Shown: positions 1 through 9,195 of the stretch, one piece after another
Position numbering within the stretch: position 1 is the stretch's first letter
Layout: every line of letters starts with the position of its first letter
Assembly (NCBI RefSeq): GCF_018860585.1
Contig: NZ_JAHKPR010000002.1
Coordinates: 14,049-49,993 of the forward strand
Direction of reading: 5' to 3'
Source: Colwellia sp. E2M01
GTDB taxonomy: Bacteria; Pseudomonadota; Gammaproteobacteria; Enterobacterales; Alteromonadaceae
DNA: 35,945 nucleotides
Notes under the pieces: generated by a model
What the model was told of the DNA's origin: nothing
What the model saw: the letters and a program-made list of their open reading frames with translations, nothing else
Database searches by the model: none
Made by a program: the position numbers and the translations under genes

Positions 1-253
1 TTGGGAAGAAATTTAATCAGATTGGTATTACTCTCAGTCTAATGAATTTTTAACACATAATGAAATTGATAAAACAGAGAAGTTACTTACTAGAATGATT
101 CAGCAATATTGTTTGTAGTTGGAGTATAAGAAGAAGAAATAATTATAAAGCAGCCATATTACTATGACTGCTATCAACGTAGCAGATATCAAAAGAATTG
201 ACGCCATAGTTACTTATTAGCTACTTGTTGGCACACTGAACCATAATCCTTTT

Positions 254-910
254 TTAATAAACAGTTGCTTTGAGCTGACTTTGGCTTTTGTAGTCATAAA
301 TAATGAGAGTTGAGTAACCCCGATAGTTTCCTGATTTACTTTCATCTAATACCCAAACAATTAAGTCAGAAAAGGAGTTGTCATTAATGTTTGCTGAGGC
401 TACAACTTCAAGAGTGAACGCCCAATCTTGAGTTTCGACTACCACCATATTATTGTAAATCTTTAATTCTTCAGGGGAAATTGAACTAAGTGTATGAACC
501 TCTTCAGTCCCCACCCTCATTAATGAAGAGGGGAATGTCCTAACATCTAGCTTAGATGAGAGTGTTTTTCCAAAAGTTAAATCAGTTGCTTTATTGTCAG
601 TTCCCTCAGATGAACTTATTAAAATCTCTAAAGCATCGCAAATTAAGTATTCACTCTTTACCTGTTGATTATAAATCGACTCCTCCACCTCATACTTCGA
701 GTTCAATAAAAAATATGAGTTACAGTTATTAGCAACCTCATCATTATTGAACAGTAAATTGCTTCGATCTTTCTTTAGTGAATTTTCAAGATCATTATAA
801 GATGACTTTAGCGACTCATTAAGAATGTTATGGTTATTATTCGAACTTACACTTGCACAGCCAAATAAAGAGCAAATACTTAGCAAAGAAATAAATACAA
901 CATATTTCAT
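254..910 (-). CDS. Putative lipoprotein of unknown function
   Basis: The 218-residue product begins with a short basic start, a hydrophobic stretch and the lipobox LFGC, so Cys18 is the likely lipidated residue after signal peptidase II cleavage. The mature part is polar, rich in Asn and Ser near its start, and has no motif I recognise; the C-terminal third looks beta-rich. The start is supported by the position of the signal peptide and by a TAATG overlap with the stop codon of a truncated upstream reading frame, which suggests former translational coupling. No Asp sits at position +2 after the Cys, so outer-membrane sorting is plausible. The lipoprotein call is good; the function is unknown. 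Confidence 0.72.
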   Translation of the reverse strand: MKYVVFISLLSICSLFGCASVSSNNNHNILNESLKSSYNDLENSLKKDRSNLLFNNDEVANNCNSYFLLNSKYEVEESIYNQQVKSEYLICDALEILISSSEGTDNKATDLTFGKTLSSKLDVRTFPSSLMRVGTEEVHTLSSISPEELKIYNNMVVVETQDWAFTLEVVASANINDNSFSDLIVWVLDESKSGNYRGYSTLIIYDYKSQSQLKATVY

Positions 911-1041
911 TATATTTTCTCCAGTAGTGCAGCTTCTTTCTTTCTTCTGGTTGGGTAGGCATCACCAAAAGCCTTTAACAATTTTATTGCCTCTGCCCAA
1001 TTTTGAGTTGTAACAGCTTTCCATACTGTATTACTTACACC
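910..1041 (-). pseudogene. C-terminal remnant of a gene formerly coupled to the downstream lipoprotein gene
   Basis: An open frame of 43 codons runs on the minus strand with coding-like composition (segments such as WAEAIKLLKAFGDAYPTRR) and ends in TAA, which overlaps the ATG of the lipoprotein gene (TAATG). It is closed upstream by TGA at 1042-1044 and has no usable start codon. The amphipathic helix with AEAIKLL followed by AYP resembles the end of a TPR-like protein, but it is too short to assign. I infer that the 5' part was lost by deletion or rearrangement near position 1042. Confidence 0.4.
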
Positions 1042-1090
1042 TCACTAAAAGGCAAATAATAGTTGGTTAAAATAAACGACGATGAATTAA

Positions 1091-1122
1091 AAGCCAACTA
1101 TGATTTACCTTTTAGTTGGCTT
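1091..1122 (-). terminator. Hairpin terminator after the small membrane protein gene
   Basis: There is a perfect 10-bp inverted repeat, AAGCCAACTA with TAGTTGGCTT, around a 12-base loop. It lies just past the stop codon of the minus-strand gene that starts at 1496. The trailing tract on the minus strand is TTAATT, so the U-run is weak. Confidence 0.5.
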
Positions 1123-1133
1123 GTAGTTACTGT

Positions 1134-1496
1134 TTATAGGTCATACATTTTGACCATAACTCCACTTGCTGCCATTAACGCGATACTCAATATAAACAAA
1201 TAAAAAGCGAAGACGAACAATTTTTGAATATATGTAGGAACATTATTCCTTTTTTCAATCATGCCATAACGCTTAGCGTGAAAAGAACTAAGAAATACTG
1301 TGGCGTATTGTAATATCCCTTGACCAGCAAAAAAAATATTCAAACTATAAAACCTAACACCATCATCAAGAATATCCTCTAATAAAGGCAACCACTTTGA
1401 TTTTAAGTAGAATACAAGTATTATCCAAATAAAACTGGATACTCCCCAAGATAGCAATAATATTAAAAAAATGTTCTCTGGGTTTTTTAATGGCAT
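1134..1496 (-). CDS. Small integral membrane protein of unknown function
   Basis: The 120-residue product has about three hydrophobic segments: roughly residues 8-30, 50-70 (weaker, ending in a QYATVFLSS stretch) and 90-114. The loops are charged. I do not recognise a family. The gene stands alone on the minus strand with a hairpin terminator directly downstream. The only ribosome-binding signal before the ATG is weak. Composition is AT-rich like its accessory neighbours. It is probably a real gene, given the coherent membrane topology and the well-placed terminator, but orphan genes of this size carry some risk of miscall. Confidence 0.55.
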   Translation of the reverse strand: MPLKNPENIFLILLLSWGVSSFIWIILVFYLKSKWLPLLEDILDDGVRFYSLNIFFAGQGILQYATVFLSSFHAKRYGMIEKRNNVPTYIQKLFVFAFYLFILSIALMAASGVMVKMYDL

Positions 1497-2179
1497 ATTA
1501 TTTAGTGGAATTCATACGATAAAACGGACACATTTATTTTTACGCTGCAGGGGCTTCATATTCTTAAACCATCACAGTAGATGCTACTATTAATGCTCCG
1601 CTAGACATGAACCAAAAAAAGCAAAAACAATTGAGCAAGTTGCCCAAGTAGCAACTGCACCACCCAACTCGAAAGATCAACAGACCCTAAAACAACCCTT
1701 TTAACTATCAAAAAATTCAGAAAGTCGTTTCATAATAAGCAATCAACAGCTTATTATGAGGAACTGCATTACATCCACAAAGTAAGTCAATCAACCATAA
1801 TTTTAACATCAGAGAAAGGTAACATACAAACTACAATATTAACATTTATATAACAAAAAATAAGAATGGTTGACTTGTAAAACAAGACTTAATCCCTTTT
1901 TCTCATAGGAAGAAGGAATTGCTCAGAGAAATTAAAGATGATCACTCACTTAAATACTAATACCATTAGTTTCATATAAAATCTTCGGTAGACTCGCCAT
2001 ATTTCCCTGATGGTAAATATTATTGGAAAATTTCCTTGAAAAAGCATAGTTTTTATATAATTTAAGCTGTTTAGTCTAATTGCAACTGCTGGTTGACAAA
2101 TTAACAACCTAACTTGCTGGTCTGCAACTATTTGATTTTCTATGCTTACCACTCAAAAACAGATTAAGGAATAAACTTT
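1497..2179. other. Long AT-rich gap with decayed coding fragments and a hairpin
   Basis: No intact gene is supported here. It contains a candidate composite pseudogene (separate entry) and a perfect 10-bp stem, CATAATAAGC with GCTTATTATG, at 1731-1758 that has no U-tract. The last 20 bases hold the ribosome-binding site (AAGGA) of the XRE gene. A 68-codon minus-strand frame at 1946-2152 lacks a ribosome-binding site and any recognisable domain. Confidence 0.5.
1568..1704 (+). pseudogene. Possible composite remnant: SRPBCC-like N-terminus joined to an unrelated C-terminal tail
   Basis: One frame reads TITVDATINAPLDMN, which resembles the first beta strand of SRPBCC/AHSA1-type proteins (typically ITVxATVNAPxxxVW). 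A TAA stop lies directly upstream and there is no start codon. At 1609 a second frame continues with a coding-like tail (EPKKAKTIEQVAQVATAPP) that ends at TAA 1702-1704. The two pieces are in different frames. I infer a deletion junction between decayed genes. The SRPBCC likeness rests on about 12 residues and is tentative. Confidence 0.25.
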
Positions 2180-3160
2180 ATGATATTAGCAGAAAAGATT
2201 GTCAGATTAAGGAAACAGTTTGGTTGGTCACAAGAAGATTTGGCTGAAAAAATGAATATTTCTAGGCAGTCAGTATCAAAATGGGAAAGCACTAATAGCA
2301 TACCAGATCTAAATCGAATTATTATGTTAGCGGAGGTTTTTGACGTTTCAACTGATTTTCTACTGAAGGACGAAAATGAAGAGTTCGATTCCCGCGATGA
2401 GAATAAAGAGCCAGTTACCGTTAAAATTAGTTTGGAACAAGCAGTTAAGTATATTGAAAATAAGATGGAAGTGTCAGCATTAATTACTAAGGGGGTTATG
2501 CTTTGTGTATGCTCAGTAATACCATTGCTCTTCTTCTTGGCAATGGTGGAAACAAATCGATTCGATCTGACAGGCAATATTGCAGCAACGATAGGGGTTG
2601 TGGGTATTTTGGTTATGGTCTCTATTGGAGTAAGCTTTTTTATTAAAATCAATCAATATGAAAATGATATTGCTGTGATAGAAAATGAGGCATTTGAGTT
2701 GGCCTATGGCGTGCACAGCGTATTTAAAGAGAAATTAAAAGAATTCAGAATTACCTATAACCGAAGACTATCAGTAAGTATATTTATATTCATTATCAGT
2801 TTTGTACCTTTGATGGTTGTTAGCATCTTTTCCGGTAGTTCAGACATAATTCTAATGATGTTAATTGTACTGTTCCTCATGATAGCCTTAGGAATATACA
2901 TTATAGGGCCAGTCTCCGCTAAATACGAAGCCTACAACAATATTCTAAAAGGTAATAGTGTAGAAACAACTAAAAGTAAACGTACAAAACGGGTTGAGAA
3001 GCTTGCTGCACTCTACTGGCCTTTGCTAACAGCTATATTTCTTGGCTGGAGCTTATTAACTATGAACTGGGGCATAACTTGGATTGTTTGGCCCGTGGGT
3101 TCTGTGCTTTTTGCTGCACTGGTTGGGTTAATGGAATTCTTGGATAAAGAAGAACTTTAA
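2180..3160 (+). CDS. Membrane-anchored XRE-family transcriptional regulator
   Basis: The 326-residue protein opens with a clear Cro/C1-type helix-turn-helix (residues 1-62; motif WSQEDLAEKMNISRQSVSKWE). After an acidic linker come hydrophobic segments at roughly residues 103-122, 130-153, 200-220, 224-246 and two near the C-terminus (about 276-295 and 298-317). An XRE domain plus several membrane helices is a layout I associate with Bacillota, where such proteins often control nearby membrane or stress genes, so transfer is likely. The AAGGA ribosome-binding site sits 9 bases before the ATG. No co-directional partner gene follows. The regulator class is secure; the signal sensed and the target are unknown. 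Confidence 0.85.
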   Translation: MILAEKIVRLRKQFGWSQEDLAEKMNISRQSVSKWESTNSIPDLNRIIMLAEVFDVSTDFLLKDENEEFDSRDENKEPVTVKISLEQAVKYIENKMEVSALITKGVMLCVCSVIPLLFFLAMVETNRFDLTGNIAATIGVVGILVMVSIGVSFFIKINQYENDIAVIENEAFELAYGVHSVFKEKLKEFRITYNRRLSVSIFIFIISFVPLMVVSIFSGSSDIILMMLIVLFLMIALGIYIIGPVSAKYEAYNNILKGNSVETTKSKRTKRVEKLAALYWPLLTAIFLGWSLLTMNWGITWIVWPVGSVLFAALVGLMEFLDKEEL

Positions 3161-3400
3161 AAATGAGGTATGTCTTTATCAGCGATACAAAATAATTAAC
3201 CTGAAGCACTAATGTCTCTAATTAGCCATAATAGCGGACGTTAGCTTTTGAGTTACTAACGGCTGCTCAGAGCCTAAAGCGGACAAAGTGACTTTGTGAA
3301 ACCATTATCATATTTGAGGTAATATTAACTGAGTCTTTCTGCTCGCTTGAAAACAGTTTTAAGCTCTGAGATAGGTCACTTTGTTAAGTATTCTCGCTGC

Positions 3401-5833
3401 TCATTTTTGGAGCATTAAACGTTTATAAGTTTTTTTTGCTTCAGGGTATTCTAAATCTGAAGCCTTCTTCATATGATATAAAGATCGCTTAGAGTCTTTA
3501 TTATGATAATAAGTACCACTAATTTCAAAATGTGCTCGCCCGTTATTGGGGTATAATGTTATGAATTTTTTCCAGTAATTAATAATTACTGGCCACTGTC
3601 TTGATTGCCCTAAAACCATATCTAATGTTAAGTAATATTTGATCTGACGAGGGTTAATATCAATTGCTTCAATTAATTTTATTGCAGCCCATTCAACATC
3701 ATTATTTTTTATTGAATTCAAAGCCTCCATATATAGGATAGCATCCTGTTTATTAAGATCTTTGTTATCAGGTATTAACTTTGTATCTCGAGCTTTTCCA
3801 TCTAATGAAAAACCATAATATTCCCTATAGTTAGTATTTCCTTCAATTTTTTTTAGTTTTTCAGTTAGCCCCTTTATTCGTTTATTATAACTTTCTTTAT
3901 TTGGTTGAAGAGAGTTAGCCAATAAGAGGTCTTTTTTTGATTCTTCGAATTTATTTAAACGATAGAGAGTAGAAGAACGCCAATCATAGTAATCATGGTC
4001 GTTACTATTTAGCTCTATAGCTTGATTAAAATAAGATAGTGCCGATGAATAATTTTTCTGTCTATATTCACTTTTTCCTTTCTTCCATAACAAGGTTGGA
4101 TTTTTACCAAACTTTAAACCGTATGTATAAAAATTACCTGCTTCTTGGTGAAAGCCGTCAATTGCTAAAATATCTCCAGCCTCCTCAAATAAATACCCTT
4201 TTAATAAAATAAGTTCTTTATTTGTATCGCTATAATTTTGAGCTTCATCAATAATATTCTGAGTTGCTCTGTAATTACCTCCCCACTTAGGTTGCAATGA
4301 AATCAAAAATCTATATCTGAGTAAATAAGATGCTTTAAATTTTAATAATGCATTTTCATATACCTGCTTTACAACAGAGTTATCACCTATTGGTCTAATT
4401 ACATCAATGAGTAACGCACTCGCAATTAGCTTATAGCTGCGTTCAAAAAAGGATTCTTCTAATAATTGTTTGCTGTGTGATAGCAAAACTTTCATTTCTC
4501 TAATATCCTTCTCCGGCGTTAAACTAATAGGCTTTGTACCTCTTACACGCCATGCTTTACCATAGTAATAAAAGGCTTCTGCAAGTAAAGGTTGTGGATT
4601 CTCAGGCTGTGATTTTTTCCAAAGCATAATTTGATGTAATAGTTTTTCGTCTTCTATCGTAAATGATCGGTAGGCTTTATAAAGAAACATTTCATTAGCA
4701 ATATCCCCCTCTAAGTGAGCATGATAACCATCCAGCATTGATGTTAATTTTTTAAATTCAGAATTTTTAATTAACTCTCTTAATGAGATAGATACTAAAG
4801 GAATTTTTTTGGTCTTAAATTCAACTGTTGGTAAATTGGGATTTTGCTTAATACTTCGTTCTGCGGCTTTTTCAAACCTATAACTCTCCATTGCGTACCT
4901 GTTTTCCAACTGGATACCTGACATGTAATTAAGGGATAAAAATGAGCAAGCAATAAAAAATGAATAAATGAAGTTTAATTTAGATATTTGATGCTCATCC
5001 TCATTTCTAAAAGAAGACAAAAAATGTTTAGATAGAATATATAAAATGATTAGTTGAACAAAAGACAGTACTGTAAAGGTAATAGGTCTATCCTCCCAAA
5101 AGATGGGGATTGGATAACCGTCATCTGGAAGGTTCAGACTCAATGTGGTAACAGAATAAAGTGTTATATTCCCCCAATATAAGCAAAGTATGAATAGAAT
5201 AGACCTTGTTATCCATACATTATCAAGAATATCTTTTATTTTACTTCTAATATTCTCTGACTTAGTAACAGAAGAAATGTTATGCGTTTTATTATTTAAT
5301 TTATAACTTAAAGTATGCAATATACTGGTTAAACTATTTTTGGTTATTGAATTGTGTTCGATAACTAGCGATATGTACTTACCATCATCGATTAACTCGG
5401 TATATTCAGGTAAATCAATTGCCTCTATTAGTTCATTTATTTCACTTCTGTTTTTTTCTATGTCATAAAAAGTAATCACGACAACACTATCGAAGTGTGA
5501 ATGTTCATGATGGCCTCTAGAGATATTGAAAATTATAAAGTTGAAGTTTTCTTCTTTTTTGTACGTTAACCATGAAATGGTGCAATACTTTTTTGATCTT
5601 GCAGCTAAAGAAGATAAGCCTAGTTCTTTGAAAACAGTGGAAGCAATGGTATGCAGAAATAAAATAGAGTTTTTTGTGACTTTAGTATTTACTTTGAAGC
5701 CCATTAACCTTAATGTTTTTTTAATTTCTTTATCGTTATTCTGAAAAGAGCGATTAAAAAAAAATGAATAAATAGCACATGCAACTATAAAAACAATATA
5801 TAAATTTGATAGTTCAAATCCATTAGAAATCAT
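3401..5833 (-). CDS. Large membrane protein with C-terminal TPR repeats, DUF4034-like middle
   Basis: The 810-residue protein has an N-terminal membrane helix (about 10-27), a soluble segment to about 200, three more helices (about 208-230, 250-271, 285-305) and a long soluble C-terminal part. Residues 400-540 contain the sequence QPKWGGNY within helical repeats, which recalls DUF4034 proteins. TPR units follow at about 580-645 (YFNQAIELNSND and LLLANSLQPN) and 695-800. A GGA ribosome-binding site precedes the ATG. No partner gene is adjacent. The protein probably scaffolds other proteins at the inner membrane, but this is inference. The TPR call is firm and the DUF4034 likeness moderate. AT-rich composition fits the accessory region. 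Confidence 0.75.
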   Translation of the reverse strand: MISNGFELSNLYIVFIVACAIYSFFFNRSFQNNDKEIKKTLRLMGFKVNTKVTKNSILFLHTIASTVFKELGLSSLAARSKKYCTISWLTYKKEENFNFIIFNISRGHHEHSHFDSVVVITFYDIEKNRSEINELIEAIDLPEYTELIDDGKYISLVIEHNSITKNSLTSILHTLSYKLNNKTHNISSVTKSENIRSKIKDILDNVWITRSILFILCLYWGNITLYSVTTLSLNLPDDGYPIPIFWEDRPITFTVLSFVQLIILYILSKHFLSSFRNEDEHQISKLNFIYSFFIACSFLSLNYMSGIQLENRYAMESYRFEKAAERSIKQNPNLPTVEFKTKKIPLVSISLRELIKNSEFKKLTSMLDGYHAHLEGDIANEMFLYKAYRSFTIEDEKLLHQIMLWKKSQPENPQPLLAEAFYYYGKAWRVRGTKPISLTPEKDIREMKVLLSHSKQLLEESFFERSYKLIASALLIDVIRPIGDNSVVKQVYENALLKFKASYLLRYRFLISLQPKWGGNYRATQNIIDEAQNYSDTNKELILLKGYLFEEAGDILAIDGFHQEAGNFYTYGLKFGKNPTLLWKKGKSEYRQKNYSSALSYFNQAIELNSNDHDYYDWRSSTLYRLNKFEESKKDLLLANSLQPNKESYNKRIKGLTEKLKKIEGNTNYREYYGFSLDGKARDTKLIPDNKDLNKQDAILYMEALNSIKNNDVEWAAIKLIEAIDINPRQIKYYLTLDMVLGQSRQWPVIINYWKKFITLYPNNGRAHFEISGTYYHNKDSKRSLYHMKKASDLEYPEAKKTYKRLMLQK

Positions 5834-6250
5834 AAAAATCCTTTTTCATTTATAAAACCAAAAACAAACAAATTCATAATGTTAAGGTTAAAGTATTATT
5901 CTCATTTATAAGAAGAATATTACTCTAGGCTAAAACGTTTGATGCTGGCAAGTAAATAGACTTAATGTTTTCAATATTTACGTGTCAGGATAAGAATAAT
6001 AACACCACATAGGCTCAGCTTTGCCCAAATAAAGTAGTGTTACTAGTTTATATGAACGACTGCTACGGTAGTTTTGTTCCCTATCAAGGTGAAGGTAGGT
6101 CAACATATAATGAATACTAAAAATAGCTCAAAAGGCTACTGATGTTAATGACCGCAATGTCGGATAACTTGTCGATAGGTAAGCCAAAGATTACAGTCTT
6201 AATAAAATTGAAATATTGCCCCCCTGATTACTCAAAACGTTCCATCAAGC
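5834..6250. other. Gap without a supported gene
   Basis: AT-rich sequence between two minus-strand genes. The first bases carry the ribosome-binding site of the TPR gene. I see no convincing hairpin with a U-tract. A 42-codon minus-strand frame (5978-6106) has no ribosome-binding site or recognisable motif and is treated as chance. Confidence 0.5.
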
Positions 6251-7378
6251 TTATAAATATTTAAGGCAAACCGAATCTGGATGCCTGGCTTTGAAGCCTC
6301 TGTACCATAAGCAAAATGGGTACAGTAACAACAATAAAATACCGGTAATCACATAGGTATAAGTTAAGTTAGTAAAGTGATGTAAACCGCCATAGGTTGC
6401 TGTGCCGGTTAATAGAATACGATGCACTAGATAAAACATCATTGCTGTTTGGCCAAATACTAACAACACACCATTAGTTCGCACTCCAATGCGCTGCTCT
6501 AACTTCATCATGCCCGCTAAAATAACAGCCATTAATCCAAGTTCTAAGAATAAATAACTTGCTGAAGGTGGGTACTTACTTACATGAAGCCACTGTTCCC
6601 ACGAGTTATCTCCTCGGTATAAAAACATATTGCCGTAGCCGTTAAAATATCTAATTACCGTAAAAGCGATGAGTGCAAGAACACCTAGTCTAAACAGCAA
6701 TTGTGCCGGCGTTACTTTAATGTCGCCTTTACCATAATCAAGAATATAACGGCCAAACACCCAACCTAATATCATTACCGATAACCAAGGGATTACAGGG
6801 TAAGAAATACTTAAATCATGGGTGTAATACTTTCCGACTAATAAAGCAACAATCGCGGATTGCTCTTGTCCATCGGTAAACCAAAATTGTGCGGTAACTA
6901 ATTCTCCGCCTAAAATCCACGCCATTGCGATAATTAGCAATTGTGTACTTGATAAGCGCCTAAAAAAGGCCATACACATCATGGCAATACCAATAGCGTA
7001 CAAGACTTGAAAAGTAAGACGGCCAGAAAAAATAGAAGTAATAGTTGGGTCAAGTAACGCGATAAAAGCGCCACGAATTAAAATATCTTTATCAACACCT
7101 TTACTATCGATTCCTTTTGATAGTTTACGCTCAACACTTATCGCTAATGCGGTACCTGCAAGAAAAACAAAAACAGGCGCACAAATATGACTTATCCAAC
7201 GGGTTATAAATTCTAACTCAGGTAATAAGGTTCCGACTTTATAATTAGCAGCCGAGTCCGCAGCAATATGACCTTTGTTATAAGCCATAGAAACATGATC
7301 AAGCACCATAATTATCATGACGAAGCCACGCATCCAATCAATAGCAGCAATGCGCGTACTTTTTACGGGAGTTGTCAT
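6251..7378 (-). CDS. Heparan-alpha-glucosaminide N-acetyltransferase-like (DUF1624) membrane protein
   Basis: The 375-residue polytopic protein has about ten hydrophobic segments. The N-terminal signature is IAAIDWMRGFVMIIMVLDH, with the Asp-x-x-Arg-Gly and Asp-His pairs typical of DUF1624 and the HGSNAT_cat family in the wider acyltransferase-3/YeiB-like superfamily. The family is thought to move acyl groups across the inner membrane, but the substrate here is unknown. AAGGAT lies upstream of the ATG. The gene stands alone, separated from the GNAT-nitrilase gene by a strong terminator, so it probably has its own promoter in 7379-7559. Family membership is confident; the reaction is not established. 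Confidence 0.8.
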   Translation of the reverse strand: MTTPVKSTRIAAIDWMRGFVMIIMVLDHVSMAYNKGHIAADSAANYKVGTLLPELEFITRWISHICAPVFVFLAGTALAISVERKLSKGIDSKGVDKDILIRGAFIALLDPTITSIFSGRLTFQVLYAIGIAMMCMAFFRRLSSTQLLIIAMAWILGGELVTAQFWFTDGQEQSAIVALLVGKYYTHDLSISYPVIPWLSVMILGWVFGRYILDYGKGDIKVTPAQLLFRLGVLALIAFTVIRYFNGYGNMFLYRGDNSWEQWLHVSKYPPSASYLFLELGLMAVILAGMMKLEQRIGVRTNGVLLVFGQTAMMFYLVHRILLTGTATYGGLHHFTNLTYTYVITGILLLLLYPFCLWYRGFKARHPDSVCLKYL

Positions 7379-7559
7379 TCACTATATCCTTATGTATTTA
7401 CTTAAGCTGTTACTGATACTCAAGTTAAATCTAGAGATTCTACTATACGTTTTCTGATTGCTTTTAAATAGCTTAGCAAAAAATGAATTCGATTCGGAAA
7501 GCTTTATGTTTCAATTGTTGTCACCTTATAATTATTCAGATAGTAAATGATGTTCATAA

Positions 7560-7607
7560 AAAACGGTTAACATCATTAGTTGATTTACTAATGATGTTAA
7601 CCGTTTT
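7560..7607 (-). terminator. Strong palindromic terminator after the GNAT-nitrilase gene
   Basis: A perfect 21-bp inverted repeat (7560-7580 with 7587-7607) surrounds the 6-base loop TGATTT. On the minus strand the stem runs into CCGTTTTTTATG, an intrinsic terminator for the gene ending at 7663. It is almost symmetrical and could also stop plus-strand transcription. Confidence 0.85.
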
Positions 7608-7662
7608 AAATGTCATTTGAATTGCAATGAAATCACTATAGTTTTAGCAATTATTTTACTCG

Positions 7663-9195
7663 TTATTTACCTAACCACTCTACTTTATACAGGTCTCTAC
7701 GGCGATCTAAATAATTACGCACTGAACCTTCATTTTGTAATTTGTTAAGCTTTTCTAAATCCAAATCTACAATCAAGGTCATTTCCGTGTTCGGTGTTGT
7801 TTCTGCCATTATTGCATCATGCGGGAATGAAAAATCTGACGGTGAAAACACTGCCGATTGTGAATATTGAATATCTGCGCCATCGACTTTTGGTAAATTA
7901 CCAACACTACCAGCAATAGCAACATAACATTCGTTCTCGATAGCACGCGCCTGCGCACAACAACGCACTCTTAAATAACCATTTTTAGTATCGGTCCAGA
8001 ATGGGACGAAAAGCATTTGCATGCCCTGCTCTGACTGTAAACGGGCTAATTCAGGAAACTCAACATCATAACAAATAAGCACGCCTATTTTACCAAAGTC
8101 AGTATCAAACACTTTTAAGTCGTTACCGCCCTGCATTATCCAGGCTTTTTTCTCATAAGGAGTAGGATGTATTTTGTATTGCGCCTCTAGCGTGCCGTCA
8201 CGACGACATAAATAAGACACGTTTAATAGTTCATCATCTTCTAACACCGGCATTGAACCTGCAATGACGTTGATATTATAAGATACCGCTAATTTTGAAA
8301 TAGACTCAACAATTTCCGCACTGTATTCAGTTAACGCTCTAATTGAATCTATTGAATTTTTATGGTTGTCGATGCCCATTAAGGGCGCATTAAAGAATTC
8401 AGGGAATAACGCTAAATCACATTGATAGTCAGATAACGCATCAATAAAAAATTCAACTTGCTGCATTAACTCATCTACTGAATTAAACGGACGCATTTGC
8501 CATTGAACACAACCTATGCGAGCCGTAGTTTTATCAGCACCTATTAATGGTGACTTTTCAGGATCGTAATAAAGATTATTCCACTCTAATAAAGTTGCGT
8601 AACCGTGCGACTCTTTATCTTCGGGCAAGTAGCCTTTTATAACGCGTTTAACATCAAACTCATTGGATAATTGAAAAGTAAGAATCGGATCATAAATTTC
8701 TTTACGTTTTACTCTTTCAATATAAGCTTGTGGTGTTAATTCATGCGAATAATTTTCGTAATTGGGAATACGACCGCCAGCAACAATGGCTTTTAAATTA
8801 AGGTTTTGACAGAGCTCTTTACGCGCTTCATATAAACGACGGCCTAAACGCATGGCTCGATATTCTGGCGAGACGAAAACATCAACGCCATACAACACAT
8901 CACCAAGGGGATCATGAGTTGTTAAATAGGCATCACCGGTAATTTCATCGTAAGTATGTTGGTCACCAAACTTGTCATAATCAACAATCACACTAAAAGC
9001 CGCAGCTACGACTACGCCGTGATCTTCAATACAAATTTGTCCGTCTTGAAAGGTTTTAAGTTGCGCTCTAAATTTTTTCTCTGGCCAAGCACCGCCCAAA
9101 CTTGGATAAACTTCATCCATCAATTTTTTAATATCAGCAAAGTCATCAAGGGTTAGATGTCTTAGGTTAAGTTTATGCTCTGATTCTTCATTCAT
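7663..9195 (-). CDS. Bifunctional GNAT acetyltransferase / carbon-nitrogen hydrolase
   Basis: The 510-residue fusion has a GNAT domain at about 8-170 (VFVSPEYRAMRLGRRLYEAR is the acetyl-CoA binding region, with R-x-x-R-L-G-R) and a nitrilase-superfamily amidase at about 224-480. The Glu-Lys-Cys triad is visible: Glu266 in ALFPEFF, Lys341 in QYKIHPTP and Cys375 in LICYDVEFPE. So the hydrolase half should be active on a C-N bond such as an amide; the acetyltransferase substrate is unknown. This fused layout is known as a conserved bacterial family. The ribosome-binding site is weak. It is a single-gene unit ended by the 7560-7607 terminator. The domain calls are firm; no metabolite is assigned. 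Confidence 0.88.
   Translation of the reverse strand: MNEESEHKLNLRHLTLDDFADIKKLMDEVYPSLGGAWPEKKFRAQLKTFQDGQICIEDHGVVVAAAFSVIVDYDKFGDQHTYDEITGDAYLTTHDPLGDVLYGVDVFVSPEYRAMRLGRRLYEARKELCQNLNLKAIVAGGRIPNYENYSHELTPQAYIERVKRKEIYDPILTFQLSNEFDVKRVIKGYLPEDKESHGYATLLEWNNLYYDPEKSPLIGADKTTARIGCVQWQMRPFNSVDELMQQVEFFIDALSDYQCDLALFPEFFNAPLMGIDNHKNSIDSIRALTEYSAEIVESISKLAVSYNINVIAGSMPVLEDDELLNVSYLCRRDGTLEAQYKIHPTPYEKKAWIMQGGNDLKVFDTDFGKIGVLICYDVEFPELARLQSEQGMQMLFVPFWTDTKNGYLRVRCCAQARAIENECYVAIAGSVGNLPKVDGADIQYSQSAVFSPSDFSFPHDAIMAETTPNTEMTLIVDLDLEKLNKLQNEGSVRNYLDRRRDLYKVEWLGK

Noticed and set aside
14-118. A 33-codon plus-strand frame ending at TAG 116-118, at the window edge
   Set aside because: It has an in-frame stop at 14-16, no start codon in context and no recognisable motif. 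It may be a gene tail, but cannot be supported.
1035-1122. Integron attC site or cassette array in the region of TAGTTGG repeats
   Set aside because: The core-site sequence GTTRRRY is not matched and the genes lie in mixed orientation. A plain hairpin terminator explains it better.
1946-2152. 68-codon minus-strand frame
   Set aside because: No ribosome-binding site, no family resemblance, and it lies in AT-rich spacer directly before the XRE gene start.
5978-6106. 42-codon minus-strand frame in the gap before the DUF1624 gene
   Set aside because: Length is expected by chance; no ribosome-binding site or motif.
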